This document shows, piece by piece, positions 18,714 to 27,540 of a stretch of 64,000 nucleotides of DNA. Position 1 is the first letter of the stretch. Every line of letters starts with the position of its first letter. Source of the DNA: Kuenenia sp039794105 (GTDB lineage: Bacteria > Planctomycetota > Brocadiia > Brocadiales > Brocadiaceae); assembly GCF_039794105.1 (NCBI RefSeq), contig NZ_JBDIWA010000011.1, positions 32,866 through 96,865 of the forward strand, given 5' to 3'. The notes below the pieces were generated by a model. The model did no database searches, had not been told where the DNA came from, and saw only the letters and a list, made by a program, of their open reading frames with translations. A program made the position numbers and the translations under genes.

Positions 18714-20189
18714 ATGACCATATTAAAACAAAAACCAGAACGTTTAGAGCAAATAAACAACGAAAATAACCCGGTTGAGGAAGAAATAACAGAATGGAAC
18801 CAGGAAGAAGAAAAGAGCCGCGATTATGATTCTGTAAGATTATATTTAAATGAGATGGCAAAAATACCACTGCTTACCCCTGCAGAGGAAATCTACCTTG
18901 CGAAGAAGATACGGGTTATGAGCAGACTGCTCCATCGCAAGGTACTGGGTTTTGATTATGCCCTGGAAATGTATATACGACTGCTGGAAGGAGTGGAAAG
19001 TGAATCAGAGCTTGTTCAATTTGTTGAATTATCAGCGGCAAGAGAACAAAACCGGGATGCAGTTGTTGAACAGATTCATGCGGTTACCAGCAATATCAGA
19101 AAGAGCATAGAAAGCAATTTAAAAGATTATGAAAAGATTCGCAGGGGAAATATTGCGCGGGATAAAAAGCTGAGGGTACATAAAAGTATTCTCGTAAGAA
19201 AGAGAATGGCGATTAAAGAATTAGAATCCATTAGTGTACGGTCGGAAACCATACTGCCGGTTATGCGGGAATTGCTAGAGGTTTTATCGACAATTGTGGA
19301 TTATAATAGAAAACGCACTGTCCATCGTAATTTTAAAAGGGAATTATGCAAAGAACTTTCTTGTGATATCAATGAGATACAGGCATTGTTTGCAATGCCG
19401 GTAAAAGAGTTGAAAAAAATTATTTTTTCTATTACTTCCATTTACAATGAATATGTGCTGGCAAGAAAGCGGTTTTCAGAGGGAAATTTGCGGCTGGTAG
19501 TCAGTATCGCAAAAAAATATAGAAAACGTGGCATGGCCTTTCACGACCTTATCCAGGAAGGTAATACAGGGCTTATGCGCGCCGTGGACAAATATGACTA
19601 CCGGATGGGTTTTAAATTCAGCACATATGCAACATGGTGGATAAAACAAGCTATTATCAGGGCAACAGAAGAAAAGGTAAGAACAATACGAATCCCTGTG
19701 CATATGATGGATGTAATTAATAAGTCTACTTACGTGGCCAAAGCCGGACAGGGTACATCTGCGGAAAAATCACAGTTAGAAGCCATTGCAAGGGACACCA
19801 ATACGCCATTGCCTGAAATATATAGATTGCTTCAGATAACAACACAGCCTATATCATTAGAAACACCAATTGGCAGTGATGGTGAAACAATGTTTGAGGA
19901 TTTTATTCAGGACAAAAAAATAGACGCCCCTATATTTCTTGCCCAGCGTTCTTTATTAAAAGAGCAAATACAAAAGGTGCTTGATACGTTAAGTTACCGC
20001 GAACGGGAGATTATCAAATTACGTTTTGGAATTAGTGATGGATACACACACTCATTGGAAGAAATCGGAAAGAGATTCAATATAACCCGCGAACGTATCC
20101 GGCAGATTGAGGCTATTGCCCTTCGTAAACTTCAACATCCGGTTCGCAGTAGAAAACTGGAAGGATTTCTTGAGGGTACGATGAATTAA
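18714..20189 (+). CDS. rpoD: RNA polymerase primary sigma factor (sigma-70/RpoD type)
   Basis: The 491-residue protein directs RNA polymerase to housekeeping promoters. It has region 1.2 (SVRLYLNEMAKIPLLTPAEE, residues about 40-60), a long nonconserved spacer, and region 2 with NLRLVVSIAKKYRKRGMAF, LIQEGNTGLMRAVDKYD and FSTYATWWIKQAI. Region 3 and region 4 follow (LSYREREIIKLRFG, then ITRERIRQIEAIALRKL). The size, with a shortened region 1.1, is usual for planctomycete RpoD; RpoS-like factors are smaller. The start has no good ribosome binding site. A strong terminator follows at 20227. Confidence 0.93.
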   Translation: MTILKQKPERLEQINNENNPVEEEITEWNQEEEKSRDYDSVRLYLNEMAKIPLLTPAEEIYLAKKIRVMSRLLHRKVLGFDYALEMYIRLLEGVESESELVQFVELSAAREQNRDAVVEQIHAVTSNIRKSIESNLKDYEKIRRGNIARDKKLRVHKSILVRKRMAIKELESISVRSETILPVMRELLEVLSTIVDYNRKRTVHRNFKRELCKELSCDINEIQALFAMPVKELKKIIFSITSIYNEYVLARKRFSEGNLRLVVSIAKKYRKRGMAFHDLIQEGNTGLMRAVDKYDYRMGFKFSTYATWWIKQAIIRATEEKVRTIRIPVHMMDVINKSTYVAKAGQGTSAEKSQLEAIARDTNTPLPEIYRLLQITTQPISLETPIGSDGETMFEDFIQDKKIDAPIFLAQRSLLKEQIQKVLDTLSYREREIIKLRFGISDGYTHSLEEIGKRFNITRERIRQIEAIALRKLQHPVRSRKLEGFLEGTMN

Positions 20190-20226
20190 AGGAAATTCAA
20201 ATATCAGTATTGCAAAAATTTACACA

Positions 20227-20264
20227 GGGGATTCACGAGAAAATATGGTGAATCCCCTTTTTTT
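20227..20264 (+). terminator. Rho-independent terminator of the sigma factor gene
   Basis: GGGGATTCAC (20227-20236) and GTGAATCCCC (20248-20257) pair perfectly and are followed by at least seven T residues. Confidence 0.93.
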
Positions 20265-20754
20265 TCTCCATATTTTTATCTTATTAATGTTGTCTCTTTG
20301 GTCAGGTGGCAAAACATATAATTTCTTTAAACAAAAGAACAGGACAACAACAAAAGGGAAAGATAGCTATTGGGCGATAGCTAAACATCTCTCCCCGAAG
20401 CAACAAAATATCCCATACTGAAAAACGCTGTGGATTTAGCCCAAAAATCTATTAAATAATTATTTGTTCTTGTCAACATATCGTCATAAACAAAGCCGTT
20501 TCGCATGGCAAATAATTATACGAAAACGGCTACAACGACAGGGAATGATTGCAGGTAAAAGGAAAGGTGAGATTTTCCGGAATGTATCATTACCTCCCCA
20601 TTATTGTACATGGGTTGGCAGTGGGTCATGCATTTACCTTTTTAACAGATTCACGTCATACCGCGCATGAATTTAAAAATGATTTATTAAAAAATATCCG
20701 GGAGTGTTAACCGAAACAAACTAACTGCTTCCCTGCAGGTACAGACCTGCGATT
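20265..20754. other. Intergenic region, no gene seen
   Basis: About 490 bp between the sigma factor terminator and the small basic gene. A 68-codon open frame at 20464-20670 has no ribosome binding site or recognisable content and is not called. Confidence 0.5.
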
Positions 20755-20847
20755 TTATACCTTATCGCGTCTTCTTCTACGTCTTTTTAAAATGTATTTT
20801 CTCCTGTTTAACCGGTGTTTTTTCTTACCCTCAAAACCGCAAGCCAT
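20755..20847 (-). CDS. Tiny arginine/lysine-rich protein (30 residues)
   Basis: A 30-codon frame from an ATG at 20847 has a textbook ribosome binding site (AAGGAG, five bases before the start). The product starts MACGFEGKKKHR and ends in a block of six arginines followed by DKV, so nearly half its residues are basic. Composition and size recall small ribosome-associated basic proteins, such as the AURKAIP1/COX24-type family, but the match is by general pattern only. It stands alone on the minus strand in a gap of over 1.2 kb. Its expression is supported only by the ribosome binding site. Confidence 0.6.
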   Translation of the reverse strand: MACGFEGKKKHRLNRRKYILKRRRRRRDKV

Positions 20848-21347
20848 ACTAACTCCTTAAAAACGTTCAAAATAATTCCTAAATAAGTAAATGGAAGTAG
20901 AAATTCTACCAATAATAGGTTTAAAATTCAATAAAATATCAGACAAAACCAAAGTTATTTATATCATTAAAATAATTCTCTGGATTTTATCTTCACAAAT
21001 TAGCTACGTTTTAGAAAAAATAATTGGCATCACCAGTTACGGTAGAGTAGAAATTGGTTTTGGCTTGTCCAGATTACGGGGGAGATTGCTCTACACACCA
21101 CGCGACCTATTACCAATCATCTTTTTTCAAAAATTAAAGTGTTGCTGTTTTTTATAAAACCGCAACCGGCGCCGATGGTTTAAATACCACAAACATACCA
21201 TTCTTTTTCTGTTGTTTATTTCTGCATTGAAATGGCTGTGATTAAAACAATAATTTCTCTTGCTTTAATGATAAAGTGTGATAGTATTATCCTTTATTAT
21301 TGGTTGTACTGTACCGTACCGCTGCATATAGGGAAGTGTATAACGAG
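20848..21347. other. Intergenic region upstream of the cold-shock gene
   Basis: About 500 bp of AT-rich DNA. An 88-codon frame at 20891-21157 lacks a ribosome binding site and family content and is rejected. The csp promoter should lie in the last 100 bp; TTGTAC-17-TATAGG around 21304 is one weak possibility. Confidence 0.45.
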
Positions 21348-21379
21348 GCTACAAGGGGTTACAACCTTGTAGCTTTTTT
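21348..21379 (+). promoter_or_regulatory. Terminator-like hairpin in the csp leader (possible attenuator)
   Basis: GCTACAAGG (21348-21356) and CCTTGTAGC (21365-21373) pair perfectly and are followed by TTTTTT, only about 50 bp before the csp start and on the same strand. It could end an upstream transcript or act as a conditional terminator in the csp leader. Confidence 0.75.
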
Positions 21380-21427
21380 AGTTTCTAATGTTAATTTTTT
21401 TAATTATGAAAGGGGGTGATTTTAAGA

Positions 21428-21628
21428 ATGCCGCGTGGGACCGTTAAATGGTTTAACGACTCAAAGGGTTTTGGTTTTATTTCTCAGGATAATGGAGAAG
21501 ATGTATTTGTACATCAGACTGCGATCGAATGCGAGGGTTTTAGAACTCTTGCAGAAGGAGATAAAGTAGAGTTTGAAGTCGTAAAAGACCAAAAAGGCTA
21601 CAAAGCCACAAAAGTAGTCAAATTATAA
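21428..21628 (+). CDS. Cold-shock domain protein
   Basis: A 66-residue CspA-type single-stranded nucleic acid binding protein: PRGTVKWFNDSKGFGFI (RNP1) and EDVFVHQTAI (RNP2). The start is set at the ATG at 21428, seven bases behind AGGGGGTGAT, a strong anti-16S match. The in-frame GTG at 21416 lies inside that site. Such proteins melt RNA structure and act as antiterminators. A terminator hairpin lies in its own leader, which suggests autoregulation. A second terminator follows the gene. Confidence 0.96.
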   Translation: MPRGTVKWFNDSKGFGFISQDNGEDVFVHQTAIECEGFRTLAEGDKVEFEVVKDQKGYKATKVVKL

Positions 21629-21737
21629 ATATATTTATTAAGCATACTCGTATATTTTGCCGTATATAAAATACTATTAATGTTGTATATTGAAAATATA
21701 GAGTACTATTAAAAATATTGTTATAATTAAGACGCAA

Positions 21738-21777
21738 AAGACCCTAATAATGGTAAAAATTTATTGGGGTCTTTTTT
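21738..21777 (+). terminator. Rho-independent terminator after csp
   Basis: AAGACCCTAATAA pairs with TTATTGGGGTCTT (one G-U pair), followed by a run of T residues. Confidence 0.85.
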
Positions 21778-21851
21778 TATAATTATGGTGATATCAGGGA
21801 CAGCTACCCTTTTTCTTTGACATTTTAAATTAAAAGGATTACTATTTTTTC

Positions 21852-22517
21852 ATGGCGCGAATCGCACGAATCACAGCCCCGCGTTACCCTCATCATGTAA
21901 CGCAAAGAGGCAACTATCAACAACCTGTTTTTGAAACAGAAAATGACTATGAGCATTATATTCGATGGCTTCATGAGTATGCCGGTGAATACTCTCTGAA
22001 GATATGGGCATATTGCCTTATGACCGACCATGTTCACCTCGTTTGTGTACCTGCCGAAAAGGATTCTCTTTCACGCGCATTAAATTTGCTTCACATGAGA
22101 TATTCACAATATTTTAATCGTAAACGAAATGAGAAAGGACATCTCTGGCAAGGAAGATTTTATTCTTGCATTCTTGATCAAAGACACGCATACGCTGCTG
22201 TCCGGTATATAGAAAACAACCCTGTCCGTGCCGGCATCGTAAGAAAACCACACAGGTATAAATGGTCGAGCGCATACAGTCATGTAACCCAAAAGAGAGA
22301 CGGTATTTTATCTTACGATGGCTATTTAAATGCCGAAATCGAAGATTGGTCAGAATATTTAAGAGAAAAAGATGACGAACAAATCATTAAAAATATAAAG
22401 AAATGTTCAATGACGGGACGTCCTTGCGGTGATGACCGATTTATCAAGAAATTTGAAAAACTCCTGGGGAGAAGAATAAAGGCGCTGCCACCAGGAAGAC
22501 CGCGCAAAAATAAATGA
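21852..22517 (+). CDS. REP-associated tyrosine transposase (Y1/HUH family)
   Basis: A 221-residue protein of the IS200-like RAYT group: it begins MARIARITAPRYPHHVTQRG and has the metal-binding HUH pair in MTDHVHLVCVP near residue 60. The C-terminal signature RYIENNPVRAGIV near residue 118 contains the catalytic Tyr. RAYTs are single-copy domesticated enzymes linked to dispersed REP palindromes. This window has a family of such palindromes (see findings), but none of them frames this gene closely. A basic tail ends GRPRKNK. The gene looks intact. Confidence 0.9.
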   Translation: MARIARITAPRYPHHVTQRGNYQQPVFETENDYEHYIRWLHEYAGEYSLKIWAYCLMTDHVHLVCVPAEKDSLSRALNLLHMRYSQYFNRKRNEKGHLWQGRFYSCILDQRHAYAAVRYIENNPVRAGIVRKPHRYKWSSAYSHVTQKRDGILSYDGYLNAEIEDWSEYLREKDDEQIIKNIKKCSMTGRPCGDDRFIKKFEKLLGRRIKALPPGRPRKNK

Positions 22518-22590
22518 CGGCTGCCCCCTTCCTGTTTTAACCATGCAATATTTTAAAGCGAGCGCAACACATTTCAAGAGACTCTAATTA

Positions 22591-23391
22591 ATGAATAAAA
22601 AAATCCGGTTGCAGACATTGACACTTTGGGATTTTCCTTCCCAGCACTATCTTCGTGAACAGGAACATGCCCAGAACTACAAGGGGGCCACTCCTTCTTA
22701 TATCATCTGGAACCTTTTGCAGCGATATACACGACCAGGCGACGTTGTAATTGACCCCATGTGCGGTGCAGGCACAACTCTCGATGTTGCTAAGGATCTA
22801 AACCGTGAGGCATTAGGGTTTGATCTGAATCCAACACGCAAAGATATTAAACTGGCTGACGCACGGAAAATCCCCATAGAAAAGGCAACTGCCGATTTTG
22901 TTTTTATCGATCCTCCTTATTCGACCCACATCACTTATTCAGGAAAAGAAAACTGTATCGGAGAATTAGAAGCCACTTCCGGGGAATATTACGCAGCATT
23001 GGAACAGGTAATCCGGGAAATACACCGCATACTCAAGCCCAGCCGCTATATGGCGCTTCTGGTATCCGATTCGGCAAAAAAAGGAAAACCGTTTCTTCCG
23101 ATAGGGTTCAATCTGTTCAGCATCATGAGCGATTATTTCCTGCCGGTGGATATTATTGCCGTAACACGCCACAATGCAAAACTTCTCAGGAATCACTGGC
23201 ACAGCGCAGCAGTTGAAGGAAACTATTTCCTGAGAGGCTTTGGTTATCTTTTTATAATGTACAAGATGGGCAAGGGAGAGACTCCCGGGAAATGGCTCGA
23301 CCGCAGAGCTTCCGAAGAAACCCAAAAACAGCTTGACTCATTTACGATCAAAAAGAAAAACCAGGCAGGTTTTTGTAACCAACCACAGTAA
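22591..23391 (+). CDS. Orphan DNA N4-cytosine/N6-adenine methyltransferase
   Basis: A 266-residue SAM-dependent DNA methyltransferase. The SAM site DPMCGAGTTLDVA lies near residue 48 and the catalytic FIDPPYSTHITYSG near residue 107, an N6-A/N4-C type (DPPY) with motif I first. A C-terminal LRNHWHSAA segment may belong to the target recognition part. No restriction endonuclease is next to it, so it is an orphan enzyme or a regulatory methylase. It lies 74 bp behind the RAYT gene on the same strand. The ligand and motif evidence is strong, but the recognition sequence cannot be predicted. Confidence 0.85.
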   Translation: MNKKIRLQTLTLWDFPSQHYLREQEHAQNYKGATPSYIIWNLLQRYTRPGDVVIDPMCGAGTTLDVAKDLNREALGFDLNPTRKDIKLADARKIPIEKATADFVFIDPPYSTHITYSGKENCIGELEATSGEYYAALEQVIREIHRILKPSRYMALLVSDSAKKGKPFLPIGFNLFSIMSDYFLPVDIIAVTRHNAKLLRNHWHSAAVEGNYFLRGFGYLFIMYKMGKGETPGKWLDRRASEETQKQLDSFTIKKKNQAGFCNQPQ

Positions 23392-23554
23392 TATTCATTA
23401 GCCAAGGGCTAAAACATCTGACCGCAAAAAAGAGAAAAAACCACAGATTTAACCGATTACACAGACTATGGATATTTTCTTGCATAATCTGTGGATACAG
23501 GCATTTCTTATAAAATGTGACTCACTTGTGAAGACGCGCTGCGTATAAGGATTT

Positions 23555-24010
23555 TTAAGGCAACACCCTCTTTCCCCCCTTTGCAGTATCCCAAACCGGC
23601 TTTAATACAAACGCAATAAAGAGCATTCCCAATCCTCCGGAAAACCAGTTCATCACTATATCCCTCTCATCAAAGCATCTCATCGGCAAAATTGCCTGAA
23701 TAAACTCATCAACTGCGCCTACCAAACATACCAAAAGGGTTGTATACACATAGATTAATTTATTTTGAACGTCTATTCTTAACGCCCAGAACAGAACACC
23801 GCTTAAAATCCCGTAAAAGAGCAGATGGAATCTCTCCGCGCCATTTACACACATATATTTCAACAAAACAAAGCATGCCAGAAATATCACCAAAAACGCC
23901 GCATAAACAGAAATATTCCTTGTCTTTTTCCTGCAAACTAAAAAGAAAAGGAAATACGCTCCCGCAATACTTACAAATATCCCGCCCAAATAGTTTACTT
24001 TTTCTCCCAT
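23555..24010 (-). CDS. VanZ-like membrane protein
   Basis: The 151 residues from the ATG at 24010 contain four membrane segments and the VanZ signature VDEFIQAILPMRCFDERDIV followed by N and GGLG. Protein-like sequence continues upstream in frame for up to 57 codons (including RWIIAVAYIIDIYAFLPFAP, a further membrane segment), back to the stop of the aldehyde dehydrogenase. No ATG, GTG or TTG lies in that stretch; an ATT at 24142 behind GAGAG is a possible rare start. VanZ relatives are mostly of unknown function, and a role in glycopeptide resistance cannot be assumed. Confidence 0.75.
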   Translation of the reverse strand: MGEKVNYLGGIFVSIAGAYFLFFLVCRKKTRNISVYAAFLVIFLACFVLLKYMCVNGAERFHLLFYGILSGVLFWALRIDVQNKLIYVYTTLLVCLVGAVDEFIQAILPMRCFDERDIVMNWFSGGLGMLFIAFVLKPVWDTAKGGKRVLP

Positions 24011-24171
24011 GATTCGTAATGCAAACCTCCAAATCGCAGGGGCAAACGGCAGGAAGGCATAGATGTCAATGATATATGCAACCGCAATTATCCATCGCCA
24101 TTTTCGTGATACGTTTTCTGCTAATTCCGTCAGATGTTTAATAGTGTCGCTCTCAAGAATGGTGATAAGTA

Positions 24172-25656
24172 TTAAGATAATTTAGCGCTAAGACCCTGAG
24201 CCATTTTTATTTCTACATCATGATTCACCGTCCATGCCGTGCGGTGTGTTACCGCATCTATCAAAGTGCTTGCGGAAGGGAGGCCGGTCCCGCTCTTTTT
24301 CAGCCCCCCAAACGGCAAATGTACCTCCGCACCTATTGTAGGCAAATTAACATAACCAAGTCCGTATTCACAATCCTCCCTTATCCGCCTCGCCTTTCGA
24401 AAATCTTCCGTAATTACCGCACAAGAAAGGCCGTATTCTGTATCGTTATACACATTAATAGCCTCATTAATACTTTCCACAGGGATAATCGCCACATGAG
24501 GCCCAAAGACTTCCTCATGGAGAACACGGCTCTTTGGGTTGCTTTTCATTCGGTATACAAAAGGAGACAGAAAGTACCCCTTATCATATCCCCCGCCAGT
24601 AAGCCTGAAACCTTCAAGCAGTACCGCTGCCCCCTCTTTCTTTGCCAAATCATTGTATCGCATAATCTTTTCCGTTGCCGCTTGATTTATAACTGGTCCC
24701 ATAAATACCTCTTCGTCAAGAGGGTTGCCAATCTTAATCCGTTTTGCAAGTTCAACAAACCTCTTTTCAAATTCTTCAAGCACATTCACATGTACAATCA
24801 ACCTGCCTGCGGAAGTACATCTCTGCCCTGAAGTTTTAAAGGCGCTGAGAATAGAGGCATTCACCGCTATCTCCATATTGGCGTCATCTAGAACTATTAT
24901 CGCATTTTTCCCCCCCATCTCGCAGGCACACATTTTGTTATAGGATTCAGCGGCAATCTTCTTTATCCCTTCGCCAACTTCGCATGAACCGGTAAACAAT
25001 ATTACCTGCGTATCGGGATGTCTTACCAACGCATCTCCACAACCTCCATGTATTACATTAATTACTCCAGGGGGAAATCCTGCCGCACGCACATATTCAG
25101 CAATTTTGTTAGCGACGCAAGGCGTCTCCCGGGACGGTTTTAACACAACGGTATTCCCTTCCACAACAGAGGGACAAATCAGCCACAGTGGAATAGCTAA
25201 GGGAAAATTCCATGGCGTAATTGCGGCAACAACACCTTTTGGCCTCCGTCGCATGAAGGAGTCTTTTTCAACAATTTCCGAATCAATAATATAGCCATGC
25301 GGCATCCTTGTTGTGCCAAATATATATTGAACCATGTGAATGCCTTCCGTTACATCCGCACGCCCTTCCGCAATCCCTTTCCCGCATTCTTTCGATACCA
25401 ACTGAGACAGGGCTTCTCTGTCTTTTTTCAGCAACTGCGCCAATTCATCCAGATATTCGCCGCGTCTTATCCGTGAAATTTTCCTCCATTTATCATAAGC
25501 AGCCTTTGCTGCCAGCACAGCATTATTGACGTCATCTGCAGAAGAAAGGGGAAAAGTCCCTAGCACCTCATCACAATGCGCCGGATTTCTGCTTTCAAAC
25601 ACTTCATCTGAAGCACTATCAACGAATGCGCCATTGATGTAATTTTTACCCTTCAT
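24172..25656 (-). CDS. NAD(P)-dependent aldehyde dehydrogenase
   Basis: A 494-residue cytosolic ALDH superfamily enzyme. It has TPWNFPLAIP (catalytic Asn, near residue 150), the cofactor loop FTGSCEVGEGI near residue 225, the general base in CEMGGKNAI near residue 248 and the catalytic Cys in SGQRCTSAGR near residue 282. Succinate-semialdehyde, aminoadipate-semialdehyde and benzaldehyde dehydrogenases all share this layout, so the substrate is not determined. It has its own region; the VanZ frame begins around its stop. Confidence 0.92.
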   Translation of the reverse strand: MKGKNYINGAFVDSASDEVFESRNPAHCDEVLGTFPLSSADDVNNAVLAAKAAYDKWRKISRIRRGEYLDELAQLLKKDREALSQLVSKECGKGIAEGRADVTEGIHMVQYIFGTTRMPHGYIIDSEIVEKDSFMRRRPKGVVAAITPWNFPLAIPLWLICPSVVEGNTVVLKPSRETPCVANKIAEYVRAAGFPPGVINVIHGGCGDALVRHPDTQVILFTGSCEVGEGIKKIAAESYNKMCACEMGGKNAIIVLDDANMEIAVNASILSAFKTSGQRCTSAGRLIVHVNVLEEFEKRFVELAKRIKIGNPLDEEVFMGPVINQAATEKIMRYNDLAKKEGAAVLLEGFRLTGGGYDKGYFLSPFVYRMKSNPKSRVLHEEVFGPHVAIIPVESINEAINVYNDTEYGLSCAVITEDFRKARRIREDCEYGLGYVNLPTIGAEVHLPFGGLKKSGTGLPSASTLIDAVTHRTAWTVNHDVEIKMAQGLSAKLS

Positions 25657-26080
25657 AATGCAATTCCCTCCTCAAATAAAATAGTAAGAAACGTCCCCAT
25701 TGAGCATAGCGGTAATAAGTAAATTTATTGTTATTTTCTGATTCTGCGACAACATAATCTTTTTGTCTGCATTCTGCGCCTGGCATACATTCAACTAAGA
25801 AACATATTCTATCAATAACATGCAAGATATTCCGCCGCTTTTACCATAATAATCGCAGGAATACTGCTTCCGGCATGCCGAAACCCACTATATCACATTG
25901 ACAAATACGAGTCAATTTCACTTTGCCCGGCGATATATTTGATTTCAATAAAAAAGGAACCATTTCGCAAATTGAAAAAAAACGTAACACTTTGGTTCTT
26001 TGAAAAATAAATAGCGGAAAAGCTGTCGTCTGTTTGTCCTTTGTGATATAAAAGGCTTCAAAAACCGGTAAGAACTTATA
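25657..26080. other. Intergenic region, no gene supported
   Basis: About 420 bp without a convincing frame. The 106-codon minus-strand frame at 25841-26161 runs into the inserted element at 26090 and looks spurious. A string AACGTAACACTTTGGTTCTT near 25980 resembles GTTACACTTTGGTTTTT near 7746. Confidence 0.5.
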
Positions 26081-26089
26081 AGCAACCAT

Positions 26090-26339
26090 CGGGAGCATTC
26101 CCGATTTTTTGTAATCCGTCATTTTAGTAGGATGAAAAGAGAATATCGAACCGCAGAACAAGGAATTTCGAATTACAACCGTAGAGACGCACGGCCGTGC
26201 GTCTCTACTTCGACATTCATTATTCCTTGTTCAATATTCGATATTCATTTTTTCCCATATAGTTTATTGTTGGGTCAGCTCCGAGTGACCCATCCTGCAT
26301 AAATAATAAGCTTTTTTACAAAAAATCGGGAATGCTCCC
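26090..26339. mobile_element. MITE-like insertion with 23-bp terminal inverted repeats and 9-bp flanking duplication
   Basis: The ends GGGAGCATTCCCGATTTTTT-GTA (26091-26113) and TAC-AAAAAATCGGGAATGCTC-CC (26317-26339) are exact reverse complements over 23 bp. AGCAACCAT flanks the element on both sides (26081-26089 and 26340-26348), a target-site duplication that leaves one extra base on the left. No transposase is inside; the core holds a perfect 28-bp palindrome. A 20-bp piece of the terminus recurs near 61042-61065. Confidence 0.75.
26181..26208. repeat. Perfect 28-bp palindrome (GTAGAGACGC family)
   Basis: GTAGAGACGCACGG is followed immediately by its exact reverse complement. It is the clearest member of the dispersed family in this window. 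Confidence 0.85.
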
Positions 26340-26799
26340 AGCAACCATAATGCACCCCCGCCGCAACAGGGTCAAGGCGTGGAATATCTTCGATGTATTG
26401 CTTATAACCGGGCCGGCAGATACCGTTATTAATCATAATGTTAGTAAATTACCACAAAACAATATCTGCATAATCGACAATCAACCACTGCCAAAACTCG
26501 CAGCGATATTACAACAGTGCGATCTCTTTCTCGGGAATGATTCCGGCATCACCCACCTTGCCGCAGCCACGGGAATCTCAACCCTTGCAATATTTGGCTC
26601 TACCGATTCTAACGTATGGGGACCAAGGGGAAAATCAGTTAAAATATGTTACCACCCAACACAATGCAGCCCATGTTCAGATGAAGCGAGAAAAGACTGT
26701 TTCCCGAAAACGTGTTTGGAATCTATTACCATAGAAAATATGCAAAAAGAAATCTCAACCTTTCTCTCAACAAAAAAATCCGGTTCTTCCCTCATATAG
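26332..26799 (+). pseudogene. C-terminal fragment of a family 9 glycosyltransferase (heptosyltransferase-like)
   Basis: The frame encodes 155 residues, of which about 110 match the C-terminal Rossmann half of ADP-heptose:LPS heptosyltransferases: VLLITGPAD, CDLFLGNDSGITHLAAATG, LAIFGSTDSNVWGPRG and the late Cys-rich part. The N-terminal half (about 170 residues) is missing. The first residues (HPRRNRVKAWNIF) look like a shortened HPGSGS-W segment with an internal deletion. The apparent start ATG lies inside the terminal repeat of the adjoining insertion, so a functional protein is unlikely. Intact relatives build the lipopolysaccharide core. Confidence 0.75.
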
Positions 26800-27540
26800 T
26801 TTGCAAAAGCTCGTATAATTTTTAGTGAAAAATACCTTTCGTAATGAAATCCATATACTTTTCTTTTGATTACTTTGATTTTATTATTAACCTCCCTTCA
26901 AGTTTACTGATATTAATTCTGTTGGTTATATTTAATGGTAATTGTCGTGCCTGATATACCATTGAAAATACCGGAAGCTCCCTCCTTACATGATATCTCG
27001 CTTAGGTCTCAGCTAAGATAGCCGCAATGAAGAAACAAAAGTTTTCGTAAGGTTGGGTGAAGCAAACAGAGTACCCAACAGAAGTCTGATCGAAGAGAAA
27101 AAACCTAATTATCTTGATCATATCGTTTCGTTCACGTTAAAATGTATATAGTTTCGAAAATCATGACCAAAGATAAAAAGGAAAGAGGGAAAAGTGAGGC
27201 TTAAAGAGGTAATATTTATGAACCGCCGAAATCACAGGAAATCTATAAACAAAGAAAGGCGCATGTAGAGCAACCGTTTTGATCATATAAAGTGATAATT
27301 ATAGTAGAATATTTTACCTTTTATTCTTTTTTCTTGTTAAAGTGCAAATTATATCATTTCTATTTTACTATTATAACACAACACAGTCTCCTATGGAGGC
27401 GGACAAGGCTGGGGTGAACTATTAGGGTGAGTTAAACAAAAGGATCGAAATCATTATTTACCTGTGGCTATTCTCGTTAATCTTTGTCTTATTTTCAGAA
27501 TTTAGGTAGCATTATAAATGATTTTTCAACGGAGGTTAAC
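26800..27540. other. Intergenic region, no gene seen
   Basis: About 740 bp. It has only minor features: the inverted repeat GTTGGGT/ACCCAAC near 27053-27081 and AT-rich tracts. No supported gene or RNA. Confidence 0.5.

Noticed and set aside
20891..21157. 88-codon frame with hydrophobic product
   Set aside because: No ribosome binding site, no family, AT-rich composition gives long frames here by chance.
25841..26161. 106-codon minus-strand frame
   Set aside because: Runs into the inserted element at 26090 and shows no protein character.
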